DNA of 64,000 bases from Palaemon carinicauda (GCF_036898095.1 NC_090730.1:33956717-34020716), one strand, 5' to 3'; numbered from the stretch's first letter, positions 21,641-36,129 are shown. The notes: a model not told the origin generated them from the letters alone. Numbers and translations are program-made.

Positions 21641-22979
21641 TGCTCTTGGGCTACTTGGGAGCCAATAGAGCTACTCCCCCTTGGAAGGATCGCAGAATGT
21701 TGAGCACCTTCCGTAGGTGATTGGATGGGATGAACCAGGATCTCCGAGTCCATCCCTTCTATACTAGAGACATAATGTCTGTTAACTCCACTAGAGGGTC
21801 CTCGTATGGGGCTACATATCGAGGTAGTTTCTTGAAGACGCTCGTTATGAAGAGGACGATCTGCAGTTCTGAGACTTGATACCCTCTGGGAGGGAATAGG
21901 TCTGCGTCCGTGGACCATTGTAACTCTATTGGCTTGAGCCGAAATAGAGCATCCACCGTCACATTGTGGATCGATTGTATATGAACTCCTGACAGGTGCC
22001 ATCCCTTTAAGTAAGGGATGGTTAACGTCACCTAGACTGTATGAGACGTTTTCTAGCATTGTCGATTGCGACGTCTCATTATCTCTTCGGTGTCCCAGAT
22101 CAGTCGAAGGAAGTCTGATCTGCATGGAGAGAGATTCCCCACTCATGAGAGGACCAACACGGTCTTGGGACTTTTGGGCTTTGACCTTTGTTAGAGAAGC
22201 GATTAAGGAAGGACCTATATCGATCTTTTCAGATCTCTTCAGGCGTTTGATGCGTATCTTCTCCAGACTCTTGACACATCTTTCAGCTGTGCTCTTATCA
22301 CTGGGTCTGTCACTATTGCGAACTGGAGAGAGTTCAAAATTCCTCCCTGTTAGCGTCTTGGAAATCTGACTGATTACCCAAGTCTCTTGACCGACCTTGC
22401 AATCTCCTTTTATATTCCCAATGGAAAGGAGAGTTGGTGTGACCACAGGCTTCAATGATTTTTCAGCCATTGAAACCTTTGATCTGGAGAGAATCGAGAC
22501 TTCTTGAAGCTTATCTTGCATCCGCGATGTTCCGGGAACCGGTTCATCTCCTTGGATGCTCATAGACCAGCAACTTCGGGTGCTGCACACTCCAGCCTCT
22601 CGTCCGGGTAAATTGTTGCCTGAACCATTTCTAGACTTGGTTTTTGCAAGACTAAATCTGCCAATCCTATGAAGATATTTAGGACTGTGTCTAGTGCAAC
22701 ACGTATCTTTCCTAGGATATACGTTACCCTCTGTAACTTGAATCCTAGATAGGAGTGTATGGGGTGATTGACTGGAAGTTGCCAAAGGACACTTTTCAGG
22801 TCTGACAAGACTACGAACACCCCTTTTTGAAACAGGGTCCATATGTTCAGAAGGATTAACATTCTACACTCGCTGTTTTATTTGAACTTGTTGAGTGGCG
22901 ACAAGTCGAGAATGACTCTGAGATTTCTTGAGTCCTTTCCTGGAATACGATGGACTATTGTTTCCTTACCACCTGTATG
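21641..22979 (-). pseudogene. DIRS reverse transcriptase/RNase H, decayed (copy A)
   Basis: Scattered DIRS RT blocks are recognisable in shifting frames on -. L-D-L-S-P-L-N-K-F lies near 22890, D-L-K-S-V-L-W-Q-L-P-V-N near 22790, and Y-P-D-E-R-L (at the YxDD position) near 22600. The RNase H end block, S-I-H-N-V-T-V-D-A-L-F-R-L-K-P-I, lies near 21950. The distance between the YxDD block and the RNase H end (~215 codons) is shorter than I would expect for this family. The same changes recur in copy B. Confidence 0.7.
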
Positions 22980-24831
22980 CTAAAGAGATCTCAGGTATAC
23001 TCCTACAGGAAGGTTTTGGATTGTAGGAGGAGTTAAGGAAATGATGGTGGAGATATTTCTACTTCCAATCATAGTCCCATCTTCATTAGGCCTTGGACCC
23101 AAGGATCGAAGATCCAATGATCCTGAAGGAACCTCCCTCCTACCAGAAACATCTCTATGTTTTGAATGATCAGTAGGATTAAATTTTTGACCGCCTACCT
23201 GTGGCATCACGGTCGCTGCAGCCGTGAGATGTTGTTGAACCACCCGAGGTATATATCTGGACTTTCCTGTCTTCCGTTTAGGTTGGGGACCCGTGGAAGA
23301 CTTTCTCTTTGAAAGGATGCCCCACTTTTGGAGAAGACCTACGTTCTCCGTGGTGGCATTCTTAACCACTTTCCTAACTACTTCGTCTGGGAAGAGGTCT
23401 TTACCCCAGATGTTGGAAGATATTAGCTTCCTTGTTTCATGTTTCACTGTTGCGGCAGCAAACACAAACTCCCTGCATGGTCTCCCAGTCTTCATAAAGG
23501 CATAAAGGTCTTTCACTAAGGTAGCCATATGCATTTTGGCTAAGACCATGAGCATGTCTGGGGATATTTTCCTGGATTGAACACAACTCTATGTAGTTTT
23601 GTAGAGATAGGGAGGCTGCAAGTCTCTTCTTTGTCTCTTGTTCATTATACAAGAGAAACTCGGATAGTTTAGGGAGATCCTTGTTAAACTCTCAACTGGC
23701 GACATCCGCATCTAATCTTCCTACTGAAAAAGTTAAATGGGACTTCCTTCCAGTCCTTCTCCTGTCTGGGAAAGGCTAGTGACAGAGGCTTGCACTCCTC
23801 GAGTGCAGGACATGGCCTACCTGCCTCCACTGCCTTGGCAACAGATTTAAATGCCCTTCCCATAAAGGGGAATGAAAATGAAGCAGGAGCAAGAAAGGAA
23901 GGGGGCCTGTTACCCAGTGTGAATACCTTCGACACCGAGTAACCCACCTTTTTCAGGCTACTTGACAGGATAGCCTGGGCCTTATCATGGTCGAGAATCA
24001 TGACCTCCTTCGATAACGTTCCTTTTCTTGACTCTGGCTCATACTTCAGTCGAACAAAACAATTAGGGTAAGCGTCAGAGCTTGGCCATAATTGGATTTT
24101 GTCCAAAGGAACTGCCCCCATCTTCTTTGAGATGTAGAGTTTGCCATTTAAAATGGGCATCAGCTCCGCAAACCTCCAAGGATTGGTTTTGGACCATGTC
24201 GGAAGGTCTTGATCCATGGGTTGTTTGTATGACTCTTGCGAAGCAACAAGTGGAGCTTTACGAGGCTCTATCTTGCACTTTACTTTCTGCTTTTCGTGTT
24301 GTATGTGAAAGCTCTCTATTAGATTATTCACTTGGGCCCATAATTGGTCCACTCCATCTAATAGAGGGGTAGAAGATGAAGATGTCGATGTCAATGGCTC
24401 TATGGCTGGCATAGGTGGAAACAATTCCCACACGACATTTTCCCTTTCTTCCCATGAGCACTTCCTGCCCTCCTTCCCAAAGGCTATCTGGCCGTCGGGA
24501 GATGTAATTGGTGTCTGAGGCACCACTATTTCCTTACTTGCTTTCGGAAATAGTAGTTACGCATCCTATCATTAGGTAGGTAAAGTCCCGGAGAGATTTT
24601 CTGGAAGCCCCTCACCCAGTTGCATAATTTGTACCGAGCTGTATCCCTAGTCTCTATAGACTTGGGATTCAGGAAACCCTCGTACATTAAGGTCCGACAT
24701 ACATTGCAAACCGGCGGGCTCCAATAATGTAGGGATTCGGAAATAATATTGAAGGGGGCATGAAACCTGCAAGTATTATGACTGTAAAAACACTTAATCG
24801 TGATCTTGCAGAAGACTGCAGCACAAGTCAT
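22980..24831 (-). pseudogene. DIRS Gag-like ORF1, frameshifted (copy A)
   Basis: Colinear with copy B 47850-49700. The N-terminal block has paired Cys/His residues (C-R-F-H-A-P-F, then C-N-V-C-R-T-L) that could bind zinc. The middle has L-D-H-D-K-A-Q-A-I-L-S-S-S-L-K-K, and the C-terminal part has V-K-H-E-T-R-K-L-I-S-S-N-I-W. The frame is broken by a 1-nt deletion near 24556 and again near 23680 and 23540, leaving open pieces of 101, 280, 71 and 191 codons. In DIRS elements this ORF makes the particle protein. Confidence 0.75.
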
Positions 24832-27539
24832 CTGGTGTTCCTCCTGTAAAGAAAGGAGAACAGAATGAGTATATAATTGATTATCTTACTGATAATCAAT
24901 ATGCAAAAGTCATCTTTTAACAAAACAGCTTAGGATAGCAAGCTATAAAGGGATAGTAGGAGACACATACTCGTGTATCCCCAGCAAGCAACTTCTGTTA
25001 CCTCCCCTCAGTATTACTATAAGGAGATTCTTCTACCAAGGTAACTCCAACTAAAAGGGTTCTAACCCCTAGGGGTAGAAAGGTGTATAAGTCACTGTCC
25101 CTTTTTATTCTTAACACTGTGGGGTAAGGATGACTGATTCCTCGATCAGAATATTGAAGAAATACTATTCTTTTAATATAGGAGCGGTACCAGCAGAAGC
25201 TCGTCTAGGGTACCCAAGATATGTTAGAAATAACTACTGTATAATCATATTATAGTTTTCTATTTGCAGCATATGCTATGTTGCAAATTACTGTCTACTG
25301 TATAATTATATATAATGTAGTTCAGCCAGCGTGCTGCCTTTGTGGCAAGCATCTGATGACACGGTCCAGCTGGCATGACGCCAACTGGACTAAGAAAAAT
25401 AAAAGACATATATTTGTGTATCCCACCCAACCTATTTGCTGTGACCTCCCTTACAAAATTAAATCATAGAGTTTCCTGATCAGGGAGACTTAAGATAAGG
25501 GTTTTACCCTTTAAGGGTTAGGAGTGTAACACCCCAGCCCTTGAAATATTTAATGTTGTAAGGTAATCTAAAAACTGATTTCTAATCAGAATATTGAAAA
25601 AGTTATATTCTTTCAATATAGGATTGGGCTCAGCAAATACCTGGGTAGGGATTCCCAAGATATATTGGAAATAACTACTAGTATAATATATACAGTAGTT
25701 TTTCTATCTGCAGTATATCCTATACTGCAAATATACTGACTACCTGTATAAACATATACTGTAGATCAGCCGGCATGTCGCCGGCATGGCTAGTTCTTGC
25801 CAGCACATCCAGCATGATACCTAAAAGAGAGAGAGAGATAGCATGGAGTGAAGGCTACCTATTACTGTGTATGTATACAGTAATTAAGGGTGTAAGCTCT
25901 AATTTTACTGCCTTTTTCCAGAAATAAGGTTCAAATGGAAGGGGAAAATGTAACATTCAAGCTTCCATCCAGCCACAGTACTATTGCCGGCAAGGTCCCG
26001 CCGACACCCTGCCGGCAGGCTAGCTTCCGGCAGTACTAGTACAGTTGGCATACTGCAGGCTGAGTCAGCACCTATCTGTGCCGGCTTGCCCGGCGCTACT
26101 CCGACAATAGAACTTGTGGCTAGCAGTACAAGGGACAACTGAAGAACCTTAGAGACAGAAGGGACTTCCCATCACAGCAATCATGGCTGCTGGCAGCTGC
26201 CAGCCGCCGACAGCCGTCATGGCTGCCGACAAATGGCATGGCTACTAGCAGTATGCATCGCCGCCAGCAGCCGTCATAGATGCCGACAGGTGAAAGCCAC
26301 ATAGTCGCTGGCATCCAACATAGCCGCCGGTAGTTGTCATTGCTGCATGCAGCTGCCATAGCCGCAGACAGCCGGACAACGGCATAGAGAGGAAGTCTGG
26401 CCAGCACCGGCAACCCACCGGCGACGGTAAGGTTGCAGGACACCTGTATCATAAAAGAACAGAGGTGGAGGAAAAAGGGTCCTATATGAGGTGTGTTAGG
26501 AGCCGGCAATGTTGCCAGACCTAAACACCTTGAAGAAACTCTGTTTCAGTATTGGCGCCATCCTAGGCGACAGGAGACTCTTCTATTCTCCAGCCTAGGG
26601 TATGCCAATACAGTTAAGGGGATGGTAGCAGTGCCACTTCCTCTCAACAAGGGAGAAAAGGAGTTCCAGTGCCACGCCATCCTAGGCCTCAGAAGATACT
26701 GCACTTCAGCCTAGGGTCTGCGAGCATAGGACTAGTCTACTAGGCCACAGGGAGAAGATAGCGGCATCATACAACCACTTCAAGTGTAGCCTAGGGAGAA
26801 CTAGCCTCCTATGCCGGCAGCTTAGCCGGCAAAAGACTAAATACTCTGAGTTTCTGACCGAATCCCAAAACTAGTCATCTGCTGTGAAGGGACGAGACAT
26901 AAAACCCTAGGCTTGTTATGCCTGAATTAAAAATTCAAGGCCGACCCATTGGGGTTGTAGTCTAAGGCTACACTCAGAGGGAAGAGAGATTACCCTTAAA
27001 TCTCTAAAAGAGACGAGTATCGGTTAAATGATAATTCTAGGAGATATCAATCTCCAATGGATTGATAATACACGAGGGTAACAGGGGAAATGTCGAAAGT
27101 ATATGTTGCCTAGGTTAGGTTACCTAGGCAAGGCGAGATTTCGGTTACCTATATCACCGAAACTGACATATACGATCGACGCAGAAAAAGGAAAATTATG
27201 CATATAAATATCTTTACAAATATAAAATGCCTAAATAGCTTCATAAAATAATTCATTAATGCTATTTTATAACCGGGAATGTCATTCTACTAACTAAATA
27301 ACACATGCCCAAAGAACGACAGCGCCCAAGGCACCTCAGGTAACAAGCCTAGCTCCTAATCACAATAAATTACTCTAATTTCCCTGTGAGACAGGAACTA
27401 AAAAACACATATTGTAAAGATTCAATACTCAACTTCCCAGAGGCGAAAGAAGCAGGAGAATGCATAATAATATTCCTTGAAAATCGATCGAAAATGTCAG
27501 ATCAACAGGGAACACCACCGTACGAATTTGCTTCAAAAT
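24832..27539 (-). other. long leader of DIRS copy A
   Basis: No ORF is shared with copy B. It holds two tandem diverged ~450-bp units (about 24880-25800) and a G+C-rich stretch with many GCCGGC motifs (about 25980-26850). A pyrimidine run ending in TTTACAG on - lies just before the gag region (24853-24842) and resembles a 3' splice site. Confidence 0.65.
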
Positions 27540-27865
27540 TAGGAATGTTACCCATCTTGGATATGGCGCTGTTGTGATACTCAATAATAGTATGAGAACT
27601 AGGGTAACCTTGATACGGGTCACCTTCTATTCTGCCGCTTCCCCCTCGAAGCCTAAACGCTATTAGGGGTGCAGATTGCTATGTGGCGTGTCAAGAATAT
27701 GTCCTCTGATATGCGATATTCATGAGAGAAATTTAAGGATATTCGCGCTATGAGTTAGAATTCTGGATACCTAAAGGTAAAATTCTCTGGGAATATCACT
27801 GTAGTACATATATCCTTTAGGAAGCTATTTATAGGAACTTCCATCAGGACGACATGGCTTGAGCC

Positions 27866-27869
<4 letters not shown>
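27540..27869 (-). repeat. left inverted terminal repeat of DIRS copy A
   Basis: Reverse complement of 14755-15035, with its own outer end GAGCCCAAA abutting a TA tract at 27870. Confidence 0.8.

Positions 27870-27927
<58 letters not shown>
27870..27927. repeat. (AT)n microsatellite flanking DIRS copy A
   Basis: It starts exactly at the left DIRS terminus. Confidence 0.95.
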
Positions 27928-27929
<2 letters not shown>

Positions 27930-28480
27930 ATTAATGGCATTTTCGCTTCTAGAAAGCTTGAGATTTAGTAGAAAGGCGAAGAAAAGCAGATACTTCAGCA
28001 TTTGGACAGTTTATTTGCTAAGCATTCGGGAACAACATTTCCCATCATTCGAGCTAAAAAGGGAATTCAAAACACAGATCAATAGACATTACGTAAAGTC
28101 AATGAAATTCAGTTAAAAAGGCAAGAATTATAACAAATACATCGAAATAGTTAAAAAATTAAGTGGATGAAATATATTAATAAATAGTAAATTAAACCTA
28201 ATACATCAAATTAAAAAAAAGAATAAATGAATGATATAGGAAAAGAGCAATATCAAAATCAGAATAAATGCACCGAAAACTTTAAAGAAGAATTCATAAA
28301 ACATTATAGATATGGGAATCAAAATAATAATAAACAGAAATAACATGGAATAAAAGAAAAACCGACAAAATAAAATAAACTCCGGATAAGAAAGAAATAC
28401 ACCTAGTATGGAAAAATCCATAACTGCGACATGGAAACACGGGGAGCTTTAGACGTTAGAGCGTACAAGTAATGGTTAGA
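27928..28480. other. no gene recognised
   Basis: AT-rich; the lower part may be the 3' UTR of the Penelope-like element to the right. Confidence 0.5.
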
Positions 28481-28500
28481 AGATTAAGTGGAGAAAGTCG

Positions 28501-28830
28501 TTAGGCAATATGTAAAGGAATAGAGGTTGTTGAGTGATTGATAGTAAGGAATAGCTGTTTAATGAAAAGTGATTCTAGGGTATGTAGAGAACAGTTATTG
28601 GGTGATTGGACTAGTATTTTGAAATTAGAATAGTTAATTGATTGCTTGCATTCTTGAGCATGATTGCGTATGGAAGTAAATTCTTTTTTATTTAAAATAC
28701 AGCCTGTACGATGACTGACTCCTCTATGAGAGTCAATGCGGATCTCCAAGAGACGGTTGGAACAACTAATATAAGTTCATAAATTACATTTAGGACAATT
28801 GTATAAATAAACAATTGAGGACCGCATCAA
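28501..28830 (-). pseudogene. Penelope-like GIY-YIG endonuclease domain
   Basis: On -, S-I-V-Y-L-Y-N-C-P-K-C-N-L, a TGA stop, then T-Y-I-S-C-S-N-R-L-L-E-I-R-I-D-S-H-R-G align with the GIY and YIG strands and the catalytic Arg helix. S-I-R-N-H-A-Q-E-C-K follows. The paired Cys (C-P-K-C) preceding YIG is typical of Penelope-like endonucleases. The Gly of YIG is Ser here. Confidence 0.75.
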
Positions 28831-28946
28831 ATCTGTTAGAGTGTCCTTGAATGTGAACATGCTGCCTATGGATAGTGGATTTGTTAATACAAACTGGATA
28901 CAAATTAGAAAGAACTTTCTCAAGTTTACATTTAACATTTTTATAG

Positions 28947-30350
28947 TTATATATGAATGGTAGACACATATATCTGCTTTTTTGGTACGTTTAGTACGGT
29001 GGCTTTCGGTATAAAAAAGTTATCTAAAAACTGTTTTGCAAATTTATCAAACACGTCACATGGATAACAGTTCCTAATAGAATACGCTTTTAAAAAATTA
29101 ATTTCCTCATGGAATTTACCCCAATCTGAAGAAACATTAAAAACTCTAAAAATTAATGTTTTACAAGAGTTTACTTTAAATGAAATCGGACAGTGACTAA
29201 AAAAGTTTAACCCAAGTCCTGTAAAAGTTTGTTTTCTAAAAATGCCAGTACTAAATGCACCATTACAACGTGAAATCTTAATATCTAAAAAGGAAAGTTG
29301 ATCATTATGTTCGGAGTCCAAAGTGAACTTAATATTTGAATGAAATGAGTTTATGTACTTTAAAAATAAAGTGGCATGGTGTCTATCTCTGAAAATAACA
29401 AATGTATCCTCGATATAACGTCTATAAAATAGGGGTTTATAGGACACAGGGCATTGATCAATGAACAACTTTTCAAGGTGGCACATAGATATATTTGCAA
29501 AGGTAGGGCCCAAGGGAGAACCCATTGCCATACCATCGACCTGTTTGTAAACTATGTTATTGAAAATAAAGAAAGTTTCGGTTACGGCCAGGTCAAGTAA
29601 TTTTCTAAAAGCGTTAACGTTAAAACCATGAAATGAGGAAGTCGGGTTGAGAAATAGTCTAGTTAAAATAATGTCTATTGTTTTTGATAGTGGAATATTA
29701 GTAAATAAAGAGGTAACATCATAACTGACCATAAAACTATTGGGATCTTGCTGGAGAATATAAGGTACAAACTGAGATGAGTTTTACAAGGTGTAAGCAT
29801 TGAAAGTGAGATCACTGAATAGAGGGACTAAATATTTAGCTATACCAGAATTAGCGGAGTTGTAAGCAGCCAGCATGGGATGTAATGGTATGTCAGCTTT
29901 GTGAACTTTGGGTAAACCATATAAAACGCTGAAGGATGAACCAGTGCTGTACAAGGAACGGTATGTTTCTTCTGATAAAAAATATTCATCTTTGAATTGT
30001 TTAAAGTTACGGTTGATTTTGTCCTCTACTTTATAAATCAAACTAAATTCTGGAGACCCAATTTCACAATATTTACTGTTGTCTGAAAGAATGTTAAGCA
30101 TTTTGTCCGTATAATCCTGTTTATTGAGAAGCACCACACCTTTACCTTTGTCAGGGTGACATAAAAGTATATCACTACGTAGTGATAAAGACTTTAGAAT
30201 ATTAAAATCTTCTTTCTTGAAAAATGGAAACCCCGTAGGTGACTTTAAAGAGGCATAAGCTTCATGGGCAATATTTTGAATTGACTGGCGGGCTTTTTCT
30301 ATATTATTATAAGAAGGGAGGTTCCGAATATTACTAAAAAAAACACTCAA
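28947..30350 (-). pseudogene. Penelope-like reverse transcriptase
   Basis: Two open pieces (30350-29784 and 29732-28947) are in the same frame, separated by an in-frame TAA at 29783-29781. Motifs in order are H-P-D-K-G-K-G-V-V-L-L-N, Y-G-L-P-K-V-H-K, S-Y-D-V-T-S-L-F-T-N-I-P (first catalytic Asp), M-G-S-P-L-G-P-x-F-A-N-I, R-Y-I-E-D-T-F-V-I-F and L-S-F-L-D-I. The usual Y-x-D-D has become Y-I-E-D, which should impair catalysis. Confidence 0.88.
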
Positions 30351-30987
30351 ACGGTAAGAAAAACTTAGAGAGACTCGGTCTGAGATTAGGAAGACGAAAA
30401 TCCAACCCCAAAGAGAGCAAAAATTCTTCCTTTTTGGAAAGGGTTTAGTCTGAAAATTTGAGAATTACATCCCTAGGAGCAAGGAACTTCGGCCTCTCAA
30501 TACCCAGTTTCGAAAGTTTACGTTCATGTACTGATTTTGTGTCGGAAATAAACTTAGACAAGTTACGTTTTATAAGAGATTTTAAATACATTTTATCAAA
30601 TAAAGATAATTGTTCGTAAAAGGATGACGTTACAGATCACACGTGAGACTGTAAACGGGCAACAGATTTAGTTTTTGGATTAATTTCCATATCCAAGAGT
30701 TTTAAAACAGCAGACCTGTAGAAATCGGTATCATATAGAGAAGAACGATAAGGTTTAAATTTCACAAAATTAGGAACAATGTTACTCATCTTGCAATACA
30801 AAAGAAATTCATGGTCCAGCTCAGCCTTCTTCAGTTTCTTCGTGGAGGATTCAAGTTGACGGTAGAGTCTGACTGTACTGTAGATCCATTGTATTTGAGA
30901 GAGGTGGGTAGAAATAGTAGCAATCATAAATTTGACTATATGAAATCGCTTGCATTCATGGAATAAGTAATTCTTCCCCCCACACAC
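30351..30987 (-). pseudogene. Penelope-like element N-terminal region
   Basis: Upstream of RT on -, the piece 30987-30637 (116 codons) is basic and helical. It is followed in other frames by S-K-L-G-I-E-R-P-K-F-L-A-P and L-L-S-L-G-L-D-F-R-L-P-N, like the pre-RT segment of this family. Several stops break it. Confidence 0.6.
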
Positions 30988-31000
30988 TTCACTTTCAATA

Positions 31001-34000
31001 CTCCATCGACTTCCGTCAGCAAAGATTAACTGCAGAGTATTATAGTACTAATGATTGAATAAGTAATTGAGAAGTATCCTTTACAACTAACTGATTAATT
31101 TGTTGAATACTCCTGTAAGGATCCTGTGAGGGTTCTTGAAATGCTTCTTCTGCATGAGAGAAAATAAAACATTACTAATGAGCGATCACGAAATCAGGAA
31201 ACTTAAGCTTTAAGTTTAGCGTACTTGATTATGTAGACCTTCTTTTTCTATTTGGTAAAATACAGAATGTTACTCACTGGAAGAGCAGGATATTAAACAA
31301 ACCTTAACGAATAAATAGTTGAAATAAGAATTTAATTTGTTATGGTTTTATGCTACGATCCTCAATCAGTCATTATGTGTTATGAAGTTGGTCTAAATTA
31401 CAGAGAAAATATTATTGAAAGTGTGGCACTGCGAAGTTCGTATTTAGTTGACTTTGAAAGCAGACAAAAAAAAAAAAAGTTCACATTTCTTTTCTGATTA
31501 ATCAAAATTGTGTTATATAAGACTAATTTTGAAGAATTCCTATTTGCGGAATGAGATTATCGATGGACGATTGCAGCATTACTGCAAGCAAATAGTACAA
31601 GACAAAGAGGTCATTACTTGAAGACCTCATATGAGTTTTTTACTTATGAAAATAATAGATATAGTGGTTTTTTCTTTTTTCTCTTTTTTCTTTTTTTTTT
31701 TTTAAATCCAGACACCTTCAATGTAATTATTTAAAAGCTTTTAGCTCCAATTGAACTATTGGGTGCCATGAACTAGCTATATTTCTAATTTTAAATGTTT
31801 CGCATTAAGGTATTGTTGTAAATATGATAATAAAAGTTTAAGGAAGTCAATGGTAATAAAGTTGAATAGCTATCGTATGTGGGAATAGGCTAAAGTGATA
31901 AAAAGAAACAAAGAAATAGGGTTAAAAGGAATTATCAAAGGCAACAAAAAATTTCCAGCTTAAGGTCCACTATATGAGGTTGTCAACTTGAAGAGGGCAA
32001 CCTCAAGTTGCATAATTCAGAACAGGATCAGTCGCCTGGTAGGGAAATAGAGGTGTAAATATTTTTTTTTTTTTTTTTGGCAGGCAACCAAATACGATAG
32101 AAAACCAGCTAGGGGAATTGTAGCATTAATTCTCATTGTTGAAAGAAATAATGTCTGGATAAAATTTAGTGTTGCGAAATGGAAACGTTTCCTCAGAATA
32201 GAAATGATTTTATACATAATTTCAAACATAGTGCATAAGAATGCAAAGATATAAGAGAAGTTAAAACTAAAAAGAAATAAAACACGGGAAAGAATTAGAA
32301 CAAAAATTTCATCAAATGTTCACATCAGTAATGAAACCCTCACTCAGCAATGATGAACATCTGTCAGAATTTCTTAATATAATAGTCTTTTAAGATGACA
32401 TTTTACTCTAGATTTCTCAGACAAAGAAAAAACGTGACCTTCTATAATAGAAATATATTTAATGTTCTTCTGGCGTCTATTCTCTTTTGTACACCACTCT
32501 ATTTTGTAGATTTGCTATTTTGTGTTTTGCATTGTTTGTATACGTACATTTTATGATCTAATCACGATTCGAAAACTATATTCGTAAAATGTCGTGGCCA
32601 CTTTTGATCCAAAAATAGCCTTTTCTGTCTAAACCTACAATGCCTTTCACATATCCATCGCTTTTCCCCTGCTACTAAGAAAAGATATGTTTGGTATATT
32701 TCTGACAGGAGGTCTCTCGGGTGTCTTGCCTTTGTTTCGCGTTTTAGCTTCTGAATTTGGAAAGTGGTCATATTACAGCATTTATGTGCAGTTCAGTGGC
32801 TATTGAATGTCCTGTAAAACATTCAATTGTTGACTCCTTTCAGATAATAAATTCTAAAGGATATCGATAAGTCTATTAACAGAAAAAAATGTTACTCATT
32901 ATTTTCCTGATTATTTTTGCCTTTATGTGTAACACCTAGCAATCCGTCACTTCACATTCAGTAAGCTAATGTAACTGTTCTGCCATCATTGTTGTGAAAT
33001 GAAAAACATGGTAGATGTCCTTGGCGTAAGTATGCCCTCAAGTAATTGCTTTATTTCCATAATACACTGACCTTCGATATCAGGATGCCAGAAAACTCCA
33101 ATTCAATCAATCTATCTATGATGCAATATTCTCTCAGCTTAATAACAGTCTATTTTTTTATCCTTCATTGAATTTCTAATTTCAAGAAAGTTCTCATTAT
33201 CTCTTTTCACTATTTCCCTCGAAATATTAAAGAGACTAACTACTGATAATGCAACATTATAATCCCCTATACTCTAATTAAATACAGGTATAAGAAGAGT
33301 CATAGTAGAAAAAAAATACCTGAAAATTGAAGTTGAGTTTCCTGATAAAGGAAATGAGACACTGCAGGTATGAAAAGAGAAAGTAAATTAACGAAGTCAA
33401 GTGGAAACTGTTGAAAGCTGAGGAAGTCCTTTTAAATATAGAACAGAAATAACCAAGCTGTTGTTAGGGAGAGAAATGTCTACAGTATGTCAAACAAAGG
33501 TAAAGAGAAAGTATGATAGAGTGTCATTTGCAACTGAATGATAATAGACAAGAGATAACGATACTGGTTTTTCTTATGGCTATAAACACAAAGAAGACAT
33601 CTGAGGATTTTTCTAGATAACTTCATGGGGAGAGAAAGGAGAGAACTGCCATTAATTAAGCTGGTCGGTGGAATACAGACTATTATAGGAGATTTGAAAG
33701 TGAATTTCAAATCATTTTGTAATCTCGAATAAATGATGGATGCCCCTTGAATATATTTCTTTAGATGTGATCATTCCATAGATAATATCTGAATATATTT
33801 TCATCAAGTCACAAAAACAGGGGAAATTGCAATCTCGATTTAGTTCTTTTGTTAGAAATAAACTTTATCTGTATATAATTCTTTATTCTAAAATGATATG
33901 TATAAGAAGTTTTCAGCCTTTCTTCGGAGGGGAAAGTGACGAAAACTGTCTGTAAAATTAAACATTGTCAAAGCAAAATGGATGAATAAAGATCTAAAGT

Positions 34001-34410
34001 TGGAAGCCAAAATCGAGAGAATATTTGAAAATTATTCTAAATGAATTTTCCTCTTAGTAATTAAATTTATTTAGCTTAGATAAAATATTTAGATGGAAAT
34101 TCGTGGATAATATACTCACCAAGAAAGAAAGCAAAGCTAGTAAGTTTTAAAAAATTCTAGAAAATTCTAGCAATAATATGAAATAATGGTTTTGGGCAGA
34201 ATAAAGAGAGTGGTGACAGGAGATCACCATGATGCAGTAAACGCCAACTGAGTCTCGCTATTTCTTACCATAATGCAATTTAGGGCACCGATAAAAACAA
34301 TGCGGCTTTTGGAAGAGCTCTGCACTCTCATCACAACACAAAGGCATGCTTACACTCTTACTTACATTAAGAAAAAATATATCTATATATACTAGTATGT
34401 ATACAGTAAA

Positions 34411-34417
<7 letters not shown>
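31001..34417. other. no gene recognised
   Basis: About 3.4 kb of AT-rich sequence with short unconvincing frames and no repeat family seen elsewhere in the window. Confidence 0.6.

Positions 34418-34501
<84 letters not shown>
34418..34501. repeat. (TA)n microsatellite
   Basis: Uninterrupted TA run. Confidence 0.95.
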
Positions 34502-35604
<1,103 letters not shown>

Positions 35605-35655
35605 GAAACAAATGTAGCCATTTCTAGCTCACAGTTAGGACAAGGGCCTCAGACA

Positions 35656-35973
35656 TGTCCTATATCATGCGTGGTGCTTAGCCACTTTTAATCACCACGC
35701 TGGCCAACTGCGGAATGGTGACGCTGGGAGACTTTTGTCTGATTGGTCACTGCAATCCTACTGTACCGCAGATGTTTCACACACGCTTCTACCTGTAACA
35801 TTATTTTTCTGTTTTTTGTATATATTGCACCCCCTCACACTGATAACAACATGTTTAAGCTTGCAGGTTTATGAATGATTTTGTTTGAATTTGTGTGATC
35901 TTCTTGCGCCATTTGAATAAAGCTAGTTCCCTTCACCTCGCCTTTCAGCTATCACCTAACCCTAATGGCACTG
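35656..35973 (+). repeat. 5' LTR remnant of the CsRn1-like element
   Basis: It shares TGTTTCACACACGCTT, a T-rich run, the CCCCTCACACTG/CCCCTCTCACTG block and TGAATAAAG(C/T)TAGTT with 38790-39025. The left boundary is uncertain. Confidence 0.6.
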
Positions 35974-36129
35974 TAGCACAATTGGTGACCATTGGATGAA
36001 TGACACCCACCTGCCTACTCCTTCACTGCTCTGTCTACTGTTTGAAGATGTAGGCAACTAAACCTGCCTTTTCGACATACGATGCCTCAATGAAACGCTT
36101 CCCTTTGCCAGCGGATAAGCCCTGCCTGG

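Larger units (their letters stand above)
14707..27869 (-). mobile_element. DIRS-type tyrosine-recombinase retrotransposon, copy A (split by an LTR element)
   Basis: Read on -, the order is: left terminus (27869 inward), ~2.7-kb leader, Gag-like region, decayed RT/RNase H, tyrosine recombinase, internal complementary region (15241-15143) and right terminus (14707). Removing the inserted LTR element leaves about 8.5 kb, close to copy B (8.8 kb). The termini are inverted copies of each other but with different outermost ends, as in Dictyostelium DIRS-1. Gag and recombinase frames have several single-base breaks, so this copy is inactive. Confidence 0.85.
28480..31000 (-). mobile_element. Penelope-like element, degraded
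   Basis: Read on -, the N-terminal region, RT and C-terminal GIY-YIG endonuclease follow one another over 2.5 kb. The frame is nearly continuous, interrupted by a few in-frame stops and shifts. This domain order defines endonuclease-bearing Penelope-like elements. Terminal repeats were not seen. Confidence 0.85.

Noticed and set aside
21280..22842. A 520-codon frame on - spanning DIRS and LTR sequence
   Set aside because: It is a mix of out-of-frame RT remains, the recombinase N-terminus and an Arg-Glu run read from the LTR (CT)n tract; not a gene.
25278..26714. Small frames in the DIRS leader (60-130 codons)
   Set aside because: Not conserved between the two DIRS copies.
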